Origin: Parapristionchus giblindavisi
Taxonomy: Eukaryota; Nematoda; Chromadorea; Rhabditida; Diplogasteridae
Assembly (NCBI GenBank): GCA_943737045.1
Contig: CALSFV010000062.1
Location: forward strand, 496,001-560,000
Direction of reading: 5' to 3'
DNA length: 64,000 nucleotides
Positions 1 to 10,130 of the stretch are shown piece after piece. The position numbers were made by a program, and so were the translations under genes. The notes beneath the pieces were generated by a model that saw nothing but the letters and a program-made list of their open reading frames with translations, was not told the DNA's origin and made no database searches. How positions within the stretch are numbered: position 1 is the first letter of the stretch; every line of letters begins with the position of its first letter.

Positions 1-298
1 ATGGCGCATTCTTGAAGTAGTCCAATTACTAGTCCAAGCTTGTCACTTTTCTTTGCTTTTCTTTAAATTCTTTGAACGACTTCTTCAATGGCGTTGTTGA
101 CTATTTTTATGATGCCATTATTATTAACATATTTTTCTAGTCTAAATTTTGTGCCTTTATTGATTATTTCTCTTAGTGATTCTTCCTTTATAATTGAAGT
201 ATTTCCTGTACAAACATGACCGTATGTTTTATCAACCAAATCTTTAAACTCACTGCAATTACAGTTTCTATTAAGTATTTTATATTTTTCTTCTGCAG

Positions 299-659
299 TT
301 AAAGAAGGGGACCCTCGAGTTTTTTCGTGACTAAACTGGCCAGGCAGAACTATAGATCACATCTCCCTGAATACAAAAACATTTTTCTCTGAAATTTTAT
401 ATGACCCGGAATATCGTAAGCCCGGGATTAAAGCTCGTTCATGTCCAGGGAAAGGCGCGAGTTTTTGAAAATATATAGAAAATTGCAAACGGGAATCGAA
501 AAAGCGTGGCACGGTTACAAACGCTGGCATGTAACCATTTAGCTATACACGCTACTCTCTGAACCTCTCAATTCGAATAGTGAACATAAGGTCACTTCCT
601 ATCTCCCACGTTCTTCATGTCAATAGTGCACCCCAAATTTCCTGGTCCCCCTTCTTTAA
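299..659. mobile_element. TTAA-flanked MITE with tRNA-like core, family 1
   Basis: The element at 303-655 is bordered by TTAA on both sides (299-302 and 656-659). Its ends are inverted repeats: AGAAGGGGACC on the left and the complement of AGAAGGGGGACC on the right. Removing it and one TTAA rejoins the PLE reading frame, so TTAA is the duplicated target. On the minus strand the centre holds an A-box-like TAGCTAAATGG (about 585) and a B-box-like TTTTCGATTCC (about 500). It encodes no protein. TTAA duplication is the mark of piggyBac-type transposition, but no transposase is present to prove that. Confidence 0.8.
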
Positions 660-719
660 TGTTCGTAAGAATTTTCCATAATTGCATATTATATTTGATG
701 TTGGTTCTGTAAGGGTATA

Positions 720-1073
720 CTTGGATACTTGGATGTCCGATATTCTGCTAACGTTGTCGTTAACGTCGGACGTGTGACTTCCATATATTACGGTCTTGGG
801 CGGATTGAGACCAATGACCGCCGGGGGGATTTAGTGCTTTTAGGGAATCTCGCCACCTGGTAGCTGGACGACCGAGTGTACGCTTTATTTCTCGAGGGTA
901 CCAGAAAGTGATGCGATTGGTCCATCTATCGTCTCTTCTGCGGGCGACGTGGCCAGCCCATCTGATTTTTGCACTCGCAATGTGGGCGACGGCGTCTCGG
1001 ATGCCGGATCTTTTGCGTAGGTCTAGCGGCAATGTGGGCGACGGCGTCTCGGATGCCGGATCTTTTGCGTAGG
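720..1073 (-). mobile_element. 5'-truncated non-LTR retrotransposon fragment with 14-bp target duplication
   Basis: The minus-strand frame contains a stretch (IRWAGHVARRRDDRW, then GRPATRWRDSL) typical of the C-terminal end of LINE ORF2 proteins. The insert is flanked by TCTGTAAGGGTATA at 706-719 and again at 1074-1087, a 14-bp target-site duplication. Its 3' end shows a short repeat (CATCCAAGTATCCAAG). It sits inside the linker of PLE copy 1. A 48-bp segment is directly duplicated inside it (977-1024 and 1029-1076). RTE or CR1 relationship cannot be settled from this fragment. Confidence 0.75.
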
Positions 1074-1076
1074 TCT
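977..1076. repeat. 48-bp direct duplication inside the LINE fragment
   Basis: The 48-bp sequence beginning GCAATGTGGGCGACGG occurs at 977-1024 and again at 1029-1076 with no visible difference, separated by 4 bases. It repeats the protein segment LRKRSGIRDAVAHIA twice in the minus-strand reading. The perfect identity suggests a recent local duplication, or one formed at the 5' junction during insertion. Confidence 0.85.
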
Positions 1077-1226
1077 GTAAGGGTATAGCGTGTGCTAATG
1101 TAAGGTATGTCATTATCTTCAATCTTAATTCCCTTCCATATATCTTTTATTTTTTGTGAGTTCAAAATATTTGATAAAGCTATTCTATCCATAAATTTTC
1201 CTATGAATGGTATTCGAAGAGCAACT

Positions 1227-1976
1227 TCATTCGGTCTTCTGTGAATTGAAGGTGAATTGATTTTTCCAATAATGGGGACAGATGATCGAATAAATTTTAT
1301 ATTTATTGTAATGAGTTAATAATGAAAATCGTTGATCTGTAGTGAATAATTCTAGTTGTCTTAGTTGATGAGATAGCGATCTACCATAAATAAATAATTC
1401 TCTGGAATCGAATAATGTAATGTCTGCAACTATTTCGTCTATTGGTACCGTGCATTTTGCTAATGGTTTACGTCTTCTTTTCTTACGTATACCTCTATTC
1501 TTTCTGTGATTATTGATCATTGGCATTGTATAATATGGATGTGTTCTTTTATCTAACGGATCAATATTCTCTGATATATAACCAAAGTTCTTTATAGAGT
1601 CATTTAAGCCTAGAGGATAGGCTGTATTTAACGCTTTAATCCACATGAGTTCTTTTTCTAATAATTCTCTTTTATTAGTGGCATGATCTAGGATATCAAT
1701 ACGGAATGATTCTTTATCGTGAAACGGTTCTTTGAAATGCTTACTGAGGAACGTATTGAGATGATTCGAAGAAAAAGAATATCTGTGTTGTGACATTCTA
1801 GATTTCAAACGTTGTTTTGTTTCTCCTACATATTGCATTTCACACACAGTACATGTGATCAAATAAACAACAAAAGTGCTTGTACATGTGTCATTTATTC
1901 TCTTATTTGTCATATATATATCATTAGTAATTGTACTTTTTACACCTGTATATAGATTCATTTTTGGGCATACCAT
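1227..1976 (-). CDS. GIY-YIG endonuclease part of Penelope-like element copy 1
   Basis: This 249-residue frame holds a GIY-YIG nuclease module of the Penelope type. The 'GIY' strand reads VVYL at about residue 36, followed by a C-x2-C pair (CTVC), then the 'YIG' strand QYVGE and the basic helix RLKSRMSQH near residue 55. Two further histidines follow (LSKHF and the FHDKESF region), giving the CCHH pattern described for endonucleases of the permuted PLE clade. A lysine/arginine-rich stretch near residue 165 (RKKRRRK) could bind DNA or act in nuclear import. The nuclease would nick target DNA to prime reverse transcription. The ATG at 1976 is the first in frame but the real start is probably further upstream, because copy 2 has about 60 more N-terminal residues. 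Closest relative in the window is the 11067-12361 copy. Confidence 0.85.
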   Translation of the reverse strand: MVCPKMNLYTGVKSTITNDIYMTNKRINDTCTSTFVVYLITCTVCEMQYVGETKQRLKSRMSQHRYSFSSNHLNTFLSKHFKEPFHDKESFRIDILDHATNKRELLEKELMWIKALNTAYPLGLNDSIKNFGYISENIDPLDKRTHPYYTMPMINNHRKNRGIRKKRRRKPLAKCTVPIDEIVADITLFDSRELFIYGRSLSHQLRQLELFTTDQRFSLLTHYNKYKIYSIICPHYWKNQFTFNSQKTE

Positions 1977-2330
1977 GCATCGCCAACGTAAACACCTGTA
2001 ACCTGTGCAGTCAGAATATTACTCGAGGGAAATTAAATTCCTATCTCCCTCTTTTCTGATAAAGGAACATTTTGTAAAGGAAGGAGAGGCAGAAGGTTTT
2101 AGCGTTTTGTTTGCGAGCTATTAATTGGGAGGCTCATCCCTTGGCTTTTTAGGGCCGGTCGTGTAGACAACTTGGTGGGGCTGCCACCACGGTGTGACTC
2201 CCCTAAATAGGGACACCGCACCGGTCAGACCGCTTTACACCCCCGCTCTCCACACGACCTTTGGTCACAGCGGTTGGGTGGTCACTGCAGTCTCAATATA
2301 ATTGTAGCGTTATAGTTTAATATTATGAGT

Positions 2331-3049
2331 AAAAACCGGTTTTTAGAGGTAAAGAATTTAAGCTTATGAGCATTTAACGTTTTTATTAAAGAGAAGTTTG
2401 AAAATAGTAAATCCAAATGCATTGCTGAAGGCGCTTGGTTTTAGGAGGTTTGACTAAAGGATTTGAACATATATGTTCTTGGATGAGAGGGTTATATGTA
2501 CTTAATGTCTGTAATCGAGTTCAATCGGTGCAATGCATGTTAAGTGCTTATTTAAGAATAAGGAAAAATATGGAAAAATCTCCTGCATTACGTAATATCA
2601 AATGCTTGTTTCGTTTTCTTTCTTTTTGACGGTATATAAAGATGTTCTGAATTTATATCATCATTTTTGTGAATGATTAGGTCAATCAATATTTGATATC
2701 TACATGGAATATTGTATTATATATTCATCGAATCCTGAAACCATTCCGGTCCGATCTATGTATCTCACAAAATATACTTTTGATAGAAATTCTAATTTTG
2801 AAATTTTCGGAAACTTTTTCATGAAAAATGAAATAGACACGCGTGATCGCCATCAGATTTAGCCCCGTAAGATAATAGTCTGCAAACCTTACAAGGGAAT
2901 AGCCTCAGCTTGCATTTTTTAAACTGGATGAAATTTTGCATAGGCATAGCTGAACATAATGTAAGAATAAATGTGAAGTCCAAAAATCTTGGCAGGCAAT
3001 AGGCGAGCCAGAAAATCGGTCCAAAGTTTTGACCCATGTTCAGTTAAGT
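2331..3049. other. No gene recognised
   Basis: AT-rich sequence. A 64-residue plus-strand frame at 2435-2629 and a 72-residue minus-strand frame at 2819-3037 have no recognisable motif or splice context, and I do not call them. I see no terminal repeats here. Confidence 0.5.
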
Positions 3050-3510
3050 TTCACACACATAAGTAAGAATGAAACCAAGATACAATATGAGGCGAGATTC
3101 CTATACATTTAAGTTTGTGCAGTAATAGTCTATGGTCGATACTATCAAAAGCCTTAGCGAAGTCAAAATAAATAACATCAACAGAAATACCGGCAGAAAC
3201 ACACTTAACATAATAGGAATGGGACTCGCACAATTGCGTAGCTGTGGATCTACTACTCCTAAAGCCAGCTTGATGACAATCCAGAATATTATTCGAATCA
3301 AGATATTCAGTAAGTTCTTTGATCAAAATTTTCTCGAAAATTGTCGAAGCAGTGGAGGTTAAAGAGATCGGGCGGAAGTTAGCTATGTTATTATTATTGG
3401 ATTTTTTCGGGATGGGTTTGACAATTGCTACTTTCCATAAGCTAGGTACAATAGAAGTAAGAAGAGTCTTATTAAAAATTATGGTTAAGGGAACAACAAT
3501 TGCGTATTAA
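3050..3510 (-). mobile_element. Non-LTR retrotransposon reverse transcriptase fragment
   Basis: The minus-strand reading gives the N-terminal half of a LINE RT: PIPKK, then NFRPISLTST, then HQAGFRSSRST, and motif A in YFDFAKAFDSIDH. This order and spacing match Jockey/CR1-like RTs (fingers, then the motif A aspartate). The segment covers only RT blocks 0 to A. Palm motif C and the endonuclease are missing, and the frame breaks off near 3050 into unrelated sequence. It is a dead fragment. Confidence 0.85.
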
Positions 3511-4227
3511 TCCAAAATCGATAATCCAGACATTTTTCAATTATTCCGATTCCGGTATCGGGAACATTGATGAATAGTTGCTTATTTCAGAATGCGTATT
3601 TTCCAATGGTTTCATCAGTATCTAAGATAAGGATATATCATTGATAGTTGCTTTCTTGTCCTTTCCTACAGCATTATTAACTAATAATTTAAGCACAGCA
3701 CATTGGAGGAAGAAAAAAACCCCGTTCGTTGAGAATCGATAACAAAAGCTTATCATAGACATTAGGGTGGCGAGAATGGCTCTTGACTCACCGTTCCCAC
3801 TGGCACTTTCTTGCGGTTTACCGAGAGAGGCGCATTTACGACCTCTCTCTCGTTGACTCACTAATAATAAGGCCAAGAGATTGCGGTCGAATCAAAAAAA
3901 ATGATTCAGTCGTGACTCTTTTGCATTTTAGCGGATGTAAGTGGTCAAAATATGCAAATCTGAATATTTTTTTGTAATCTACATGCTAAGGGCTATTGAA
4001 AGAGCGAAAGAGCATGTACATTTGCCTGACAAAAAAACATTTCAAATTTCGTCGATTTCTCATGTTATTATGTTATTATTGTTATAATTATTCTTATAAT
4101 TATATCCATGAATATCTTTATGATCAATCTATCACTTGGCCCCCTGTATCTCTCAATCTATCACTCTCTTCCTTTCCCTCTCCCTCTCCTTCCATGACCC
4201 TAAAGACGGAAGGCAGCACTGCATATA
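3511..4227. other. No gene recognised; pyrimidine-rich in part
   Basis: AT-rich DNA with a short CT-rich run at 4160-4190. Frames of 63-94 residues are present but lack motifs or splice context. No mobile-element ends were recognised apart from the fold-back element starting at 4230. Confidence 0.4.
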
Positions 4228-4229
4228 TA

Positions 4230-5801
4230 CAGTGTAGGCAACAAGTCTCCGGACACTTTTACATTTTTTATAACTTTTGATCCAGGAAAGCAATCAAGCT
4301 GATCTTTTGAGTGAATGTACAGAATTTATTAAGTAATACAACCATGATGTGTTGGTGATATTACATTGGTTCATTATTGCGTAGTGATGACGCAATCGAA
4401 TTACACTTTTTTGAAAAAATTTATTTCTTTAGTCAAAAGTCCCGTTTTTTCTGAAACATTGTGAGAGTGGAGAACCCCACTATGGCTGCACAGTCAAACA
4501 ATCCGGAATGGCTCCGATTAGGATTTCAAGCTGTAGTAGGGTTGCAACTTTGACTCCCAAAACATATAGCTCATCTTCTAGATGTGCTAACGACCCGTTC
4601 TAAGTGCTAAAATTATACTAGTGGCGAGTAATGTTTATCACCAGATTACGGTAGTCATAGCTCGTCTTTTGCCCTCAAGGCATAATATAATTTTTTTTGT
4701 TGGGAGAACCGATTTTGAGACCCTACCGTTCAGAGTGCAGGTCTTCTAAAATTAAGGTTCCTGCGCAAGCAGCTTTGCACTCTACCATATATTTATTTGC
4801 CATATTTTGTTTAAGTTCCGATTCATTTCAGACCCGTAGCAAAAGTTATGCAGAGGTCTACTCGGTGGGCGCTCTTGTGCTTTCTCTCTCACTGCTCTCA
4901 TCCCTGGTCCTCTATTGATGAAATCTCTTATTTGCAAAGCGCCTATGAATGTTAGAGATGTTCACAAAAGTTTTTTACACTATTGCCGAACTTCGATCTT
5001 CGATCTTTGGATTTTGATCTTTGATCGTTGAAACCGAGTAGACCTCAGCATAACTTTTGCTACGGGTCTGAAAGGAATCGGAACCAAACCAAAATAAGGC
5101 AAATAAATATATGATACATTGCAAAGTTGCTTGCGCAGGACAAATAATTTTGGAATACCTGGCGTCTGAACGGTAGGGTCTCAAAATCAGTATTATCAAC
5201 AAAAAAATATTTTATGCTTATGACTACCGTAATGTGGGGATAAACATTACTCGCAACTAGCATCATTTTAACACTTAGAACGGGTTGTTAGCACATCTAG
5301 AAGCAGAGTTATAAATGTTGGGGATCAAAGTTGCAACCCTGCTACAGCTTGAAATCGGAGTCGGAGCCATTCCGGATTGTTTGAATGTGCAGCCCTTGTG
5401 GGGGTCTCCACTATCGCAATGTTTCAGAAGAACAGGACTTTTCATTAAAGAAATGTAAATTTTCAAAAAAGTGTAATTCGATTGCGCCTTCACTACGCAA
5501 TAATGAACTAATGTAATCATCCAACACATCATGGTTGTATTCCTTTTTCTGTACTGTACATTCTGTACATTCACTCAAAAGATCAGTGGCCGTATGCAAG
5601 AACAACGGGAAAACCGTTTTCCGGGAAAATGTGACGTCATTAGCGTAGGCGGAGGATTTTTGGAAAACGCCTCCGCCTACGCTAATGACGTCACATTTCC
5701 CCGGAAAACGGTTCTTGCATACGGCCACAGCTTGATTGCTTTCCTGGATTAAAAGTTATAAAAAAAATGTAAAAGTGTCCGGAGACTTGTTGCCTACACT
5801 G
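4230..5801. mobile_element. Fold-back DNA transposon, mariner/Tc1-like ends
   Basis: The left end CAGTGTAGGCAACAAGTCTC (4230) recurs inverted at the right end (to 5801). The inverted repeat continues inward through arms of roughly 640 bp (about 4230-4867 and 5030-5801, the latter including a nested MITE), with a loop near 4868-5029. The left end abuts TA, as in Tc1/mariner elements; the right flank reads ATCT, so the TA duplication is not preserved. No transposase frame is visible. Short frames in the arms mirror each other and are not genes. Confidence 0.75.
5587..5727. mobile_element. Hairpin MITE with 3-bp CAG target duplication
   Basis: This 141-bp element is almost a perfect palindrome. 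It starts TGGCCGTATGCA and ends with the complement, and the arms contain GTGACGTCATTAGCGTAGG. It is nested in the right arm of the 4230-5801 fold-back. The left arm holds the uninterrupted site (near 4296-4304), so the insertion duplicated CAG (5584-5586 and 5728-5730). A sister copy at 24508-24649 has the same CAG on both sides. Confidence 0.85.
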
Positions 5802-5945
5802 ATCTATGTGGTGATCTATCAGAAAGGGGCGGAGTCATACATCGGCAAATATGTAGGTGTTCATGTGAGTATATGTAGATCATTTGAAATTTCAAAACAT
5901 TGGATCATAAAAATTATGTTTTCAAATATCTCTGCGATTTTTGGT

Positions 5946-7367
5946 CAAAAGTCACAAAAGTGAGATTTTCGTATTTTTCGATTTCTTCGATTTTTTTTCT
6001 TTCATTTCGCTACCAATGTGTGCTATATCGTTCTAAAACTATGAATCGACATCTTGGGAGTAAGAATCTATCGATATCCGAGCGAGAACCCATTTGCCGT
6101 GGACGTCATATGGGCTGCCCGCAGGCACTCTCTCACAGAAAGTCCGGGTGTATGTATATATCCACAAGGTCATCAAAAATCCAATCTATGCTCAAACCAT
6201 GAAGAAGACTAATGTACGACCTTGCAAGACGATTTTGATATCTGATCATCCGATTATCCGCATCTAGAATGAGAAGACGAAGCTCACGGCAATGAACGTC
6301 GAGCGAGAACTGACGGAATTTCACCATATTGGGGTACGTAAAGCTTCTAAACTTGGCTGAAAAGATGTTTAAAGAAATGAAATGGGTCTCTAGGATAATA
6401 CTGTTGCCCTCCTTACTCATAAATCCATTCATATTGACCAGGAGGCCAACCCCATTTACAGAGAAGTAACCCCACAATATCAACGATCCTCCTCCATGCT
6501 TCACGGTGGCCAGCAGGTACTTCAAATCAATTCTAGTGTCAATCTGACCTCTAACATGGGTTATTCTACCCGTACAAATCATCAGAAACTTGATTTCGTC
6601 ATAGAATACGACCTACTTCTATTGTCAGGGAGTCCAACGAATCTGCTCTTTTGCCCATGCGATTCTTGTTTTGCGAATCGTTTCAGGGATCAGCGGTTTC
6701 TAGACATGCCGACGTCCGAATAGTCCCGAAGCACGATGAGGACTTTGCACGATATAGACGGACACCTCAAACATCTTTTCCGCTAAGTTTAGAAGCTTTA
6801 CGTACCCAAATTTGGTGAAATTCCGTCAGTTCTCGCTCGACGTTCATTGCCGTGAGCTTCGTCTTCTCATTCTAGATGCGGATAATCGGATGATCAGATA
6901 TCAAAATCGTCTTGCAAGGTCGTACATTAGTCTTCTTCATGGTTTGAGCATAGATTGGATTTTTGATGACCTTGTGGATAGTCGATACATACACCCGGAC
7001 TTTCTGTGAGAGAGTGCCTGCGGGCAGCCCATATGACGTCCACGGCAAATGGGTTCTCGCTCGGATATCGATAGATTCTTACTCCCAAGATGTCGATTCA
7101 TAGTTTTAGAACGATATAGCACACTTTGGTAGCGAAATGAAAGAAAAAAAAAACGAAGAAATCGAAAAATACGAAAATCTTACTTTTGTGACTTTTGATA
7201 AATTCGAAATAAATTTCACAGTGAGAGTTTACCCGGGCTAGTTTGTTGTGTAAACCACATGAACACACTCTCAAAATAATACCTGAAAAGCTGGACATGA
7301 TCGGTTGAGTTTGAAAAAAGTTATGACGAAAAAAGCAAAAGTGGATAGACTTTTGCACGGTACTGTA
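5946..7367 (-). mobile_element. Fold-back Tc1-like element with degraded transposase
   Basis: Inverted arms at about 5946-6360 and 6795-7205 flank a core with minus-strand Tc1-family transposase sequence. The right terminus reads, on the minus strand, CAGTACCGTGCAAAAGTC next to TA (7366-7367). The same terminus occurs on the 33506-34961 element. The left terminus is missing: the left arm stops near 5946 against sequence related to the 30124-31166 element. Each arm contains the transposase N-terminal helix-turn-helix region, so the core gene was duplicated in inverted orientation. Confidence 0.75.
6360..6710 (-). pseudogene. Tc1/mariner transposase fragment (DDE family)
   Basis: Reading minus from about 6690, the order is KPLIPETIRKTRIAWAKEQI, a gap with stops, VVFYDEIKF, and then TVKHGGGSLILWGYFS with GVGLLVN. 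This is the catalytic half of a Tc1 transposase: the D in FYDEIKF is the second of the D,D,E/D triad, and HGGGS...WG is the signature after it. The last catalytic acidic residue is not found. In-frame stops and a frame change between the first two blocks show it is a pseudogene. The 149-residue frame 6133-6582 runs into the arm and its tail is not transposase. Confidence 0.8.
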
Positions 7368-7460
7368 TATGTCTCTCGAATATAGTAGGGAACAGAGTAG
7401 GTACTAAAAAACGGTAAAAATACTGCAATTCGCAACATTAATTATTGTTTGTTTATATAT

Positions 7461-7560
7461 TAGGGTGTCTCATAAGTCTTTGCACTTTTTTCATGCTTCA
7501 CATTTATTCAAATAACAAAGGAAGAAGCTACATTCAAATGGTGATACACTGTCCATGTTT
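7461..7560 (+). mobile_element. Possible single mariner-type end
   Basis: The sequence TTAGGGTGTCTCATAAGTC next to TA resembles the outer end of mariner-type elements. No matching inverted end was found downstream, so this is a fragment or a coincidence. Confidence 0.3.
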
Positions 7561-7737
7561 ATGAACAACTATCCTCCATGTCATATGCAACTACATAAGA
7601 GGCCGTTTGTGTAAGAGTCGGGAAAATCTGGGGGAGGGTTGGCACAGGCCAAAAATTTTGATACCCTCAAAACTTGTGTATAGGGGTTATCGACCCTGCT
7701 GATGAAGATGGGCATAAAATCACGAGGAGTTGTCTGC

Positions 7738-7830
7738 GTCTCTCTATTCCGCGCGCTCTCTCGGCACTCTCTCATTTCGCCGCGCTCTCTCGAGAGTGCG
7801 AGAGAGCGCGCGGAATTGAGAGAGTCTTCT
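7738..7830. repeat. Imperfect palindrome rich in CTCTC
   Basis: Arms containing CGCGCGCTCTCTCG (about 7750) and CGAGAGAGCGCGCGGAATTG (about 7800) are complementary around an inner second inverted pair. It could fold into a stem of about 30 bp. No terminal repeat or target duplication was seen. Confidence 0.5.
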
Positions 7831-7955
7831 TGTTTACCTCTTTCGCAGATCACTATATCGAGGCAATATTAGCGGTGCAACGGAGATATGGGCTCATAAT
7901 ACATCGTTGTGATCCTCTCGTCACGCCGGTTCGAACTGTCATACTCGTCTGTGGC

Positions 7956-8395
7956 CAGGGATGTGCATTTTTCGTTTTTCGATTTTTCGATTTTTTCGAT
8001 TTTTCGATACTTTCTCGAAAAACTTTTTCGACGAAAAATTTTTCGAAAAAAATTCGAAAAAATCGAAAAATGCTTTTACATAAAAAGGCACAAAATTTCA
8101 AAAAATAATCATTATTAGTGACATTTTTTTGAAAAATTTTGAAAATTTTGAAACGAAAATTACAATTTTTGTTGAGCAAAAATATTTTTTTCATGAAAGC
8201 CGCTTCAATTAAGAATCACACAATTGCAATTCTTGCGTTTTCATCATATCGATAGTAAAAAAAAATTTAAATAGGGTATAACGTGATATAGAATATTTTT
8301 CGATTTTTTCGAATTTTTCGAATTTTTCGAATTTGACATTCGAAAATTTTTCGTTTTTCGAATTTTTTTCGAAAATATTTTTCCGCACATCCCTG
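7956..8395. mobile_element. hAT-type MITE with 8-bp target duplication
   Basis: The ends are inverted repeats CAGGGATGTGC (7956) and GCACATCCCTG (8395), followed inward by long A/T tracts punctuated by TCGA. The flanks TCTGTGGC (7948-7955) and TCTGGGGC (8396-8403) are 8 bp with one difference, as expected for hAT-superfamily insertions. There is no transposase. A distant relative is at 14491-14996. Confidence 0.8.
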
Positions 8396-8403
8396 TCTGG
8401 GGC

Positions 8404-8999
8404 GCAAACCCAAAAATTGCCGTGCATTTTTTTGCTTATTTTAAAAATTTTATTGTTCGCCATCTCTTGGACTGCTCCTGTGTTTTGGTCTTAATAACCT
8501 TCAACTTTCAAATTTGCCTCACTCCCTTTCGTTCGTTCTCAATCATCAAATTGCAATAATCACTATCACTATCACTAATCACTATGCAATTTGGGCCTCG
8601 TGCGCCTTGAATAACGGATTGTACCTTTACCGTTTACCGAATTGCAGAAATCGCTTTCGACCAAGGGCAATCTCCGAACCTTCTTTCGGTCATTGGTCAT
8701 AGGCCAGTGCCAGGGTCACCTGCCTATTCGGCTGCTCGACGTGAGTTTGTTCAAATAAGTACTGACATTCCCTTTTGGACATTTGACATCTTTTGAGTTT
8801 TTTGACTCCAACTGGAAAAAAATACTAATATTGATTGGTGTCAATCTATACTTATCTAACTCCTTCATTATTAAAGCTACGGAACTCCAACTCCAACTCC
8901 ACTCCCTTATTGCTTCATTCTTTTCATTATTCTTGCTTCAAACTGATGGATAAATAAATAAATAAATAAATAATAAATAAAATTATTTAACAATATCCT
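8404..8999. other. Intergenic; short (AAAT)n run
   Basis: No gene is recognised. An (AAAT)n run at 8952-8980 follows sequence that could be a LINE 3' tail, but no coding portion is present. Confidence 0.4.
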
Positions 9000-9002
9000 T
9001 CA

Positions 9003-9228
9003 GGAGAACATGACTTCTATCTTGAAGATAGTCCCGAAGGGATCGGATGAGCTCTTCGAAATTATCGACGAAAAAAAACAACTTTCTCTACTTTGATCTT
9101 TGATCTCTGATCTTTAATTTTTGCAGTGCAAGGGCTTGTACCTCAACCATTCAATCATGCGTGGCAGCACGGATGAGAAGATGAAGGAGGACATGACCAA
9201 ACACTATGAATTGCACCAAACTTTTTAG
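9003..9228 (+). pseudogene. Truncated plus-strand copy of the 15760-17680 gene (last exons)
   Basis: Two exon-like blocks are visible. The first (from about 9003, after CCTTCAG) encodes a piece with LKIVPKGSDELFEIID; the second (about 9127-9228, after TTTTTGCAG) encodes CKGLYLNHSIM... and ends at TAG. They match the fourth and sixth exons of the minus-strand gene at 15760-17680, which has IVPKGSNELFEIAD and CKGLYLNHSIM. The exon equivalent to the fifth is missing, and the intron carries GATCTTTGATC runs. Upstream exons are not seen, so I treat it as a partial copy. The protein family is not recognised. Confidence 0.6.
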
Positions 9229-9456
9229 AGAACGTCGCCAATCCTCACCACAATTAAATTCAGCAAACAAAAATGATTCATTTACAAATTTCACCTTTTT
9301 TTTTAAATTATGAATTTTAAACTAAAGGTGTAATATACCATGCAGAAGCTATTGAGCAAATAAAAAATTTACCTGGGCCATGGGAAAATAGTGAGAATTA
9401 ATTTAATGTGATTTTTTTTTCTGAAAATTCCCTAATTCCAGCCTTCGTTGATCTTT

Positions 9457-10130
9457 TCCGAATCCAATGTTCCTTTGAAGATAGGATTGAATACCTTCTA
9501 TGGAGAAGTAGTTAGAATCTCTCGAAACTGTTCACACAAAGAGGATTTTTTTGGAAAGAATAGTCTCGCTCACACAGTATTTTACTAATATAGGATATCC
9601 AAAACATGTCATTTGTTCGACAATTTTTAAGACACTAAGAAAGAATCCCTCAATGTCTATCAAGTACGGCATTCCCAATGCTGAAATTTGCACAATTGTT
9701 CTTAGAAATTAATGAAACATCTTATCTGCTCTCTTTTGTGGTCTGACTTATTGATTAGGGGTGACTAAAACATAAGATCAATACTACACTCAGACAGCAG
9801 ACGAGACTGTGGATGGGTAGATCACAAATCGATTTTGCGATTCCCATGTACACTCCTCTCACATCACAACCCATCCCTTCCCTTCTCCTCTTTTATCACT
9901 CAACCATTCTCTAATGTCTCATTATCCTTATTTATTAGTTACCACTTAGTTTTCTTTTCCTCTCTTAGATCTCTCTCATAGGATCTTTGCGTGTTGTTCT
10001 AGGATACTTGCGCGTTATTTCCTTTTTTAAACATTACTCAAATAATTGTTCTCCTGGGGCTTGTCTACTGACGAGGCCTACCCCCAGGGGAGTGGTCGGT
10101 GTCTAGACCAAGGGCCGAAACACCGATCAC
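9457..10130 (+). mobile_element. 5'-truncated Penelope-like element copy
   Basis: From about 9457 the sequence is nearly identical to 14088-15270 of the larger PLE, minus its hAT-type MITE. It covers the last ~85 codons of the RT protein, the 3' untranslated part and the structured 3' end. A one-base addition in a T run (9545) breaks the frame. At 9861-9874 it supplies the empty site for the hAT-type MITE at 14491. Target duplications were not identified. Confidence 0.85.
10051..10130 (+). ncRNA. Hammerhead-like RNA motif at PLE 3' end, copy A
   Basis: Segments in order: GTCTA (10063-10067), CTGACGA (10068-10074), GGCC (10075-10078), AGTGGTCGGTG (to 10101), TC (10102-10103), TAGAC (10104-10108), GGGCC (10112-10116), GAAA (10117-10120), CACCGATCAC (10121-10130). 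These supply the conserved hammerhead core plus complements for helices I, II and III, but the linear strand order is not a circular permutation of known hammerheads. Hammerheads are established in Penelope-like elements. Self-cleavage here is inference. Confidence 0.4.

Larger units (their letters stand above)
1..2330 (-). mobile_element. Penelope-like element copy 1 (permuted, interrupted, runs off the window)
   Basis: Read on the minus strand, the element has a structured 5' region (about 2040-2330), a GIY-YIG endonuclease (1227-1976), then the N-terminal linker of the RT part (about 1200-1088, 706-660 and 298-1). The linker pieces align by eye with the copy at 10970-15275. The RT core would lie beyond position 1. 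Two insertions split it: a LINE fragment (720-1073) and a TTAA MITE (303-655). The join between endonuclease and linker is frameshifted near 1220 and the linker has a stop near position 60, so the copy is dead. Domain order is known from the family and from the second copy. Confidence 0.85.
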
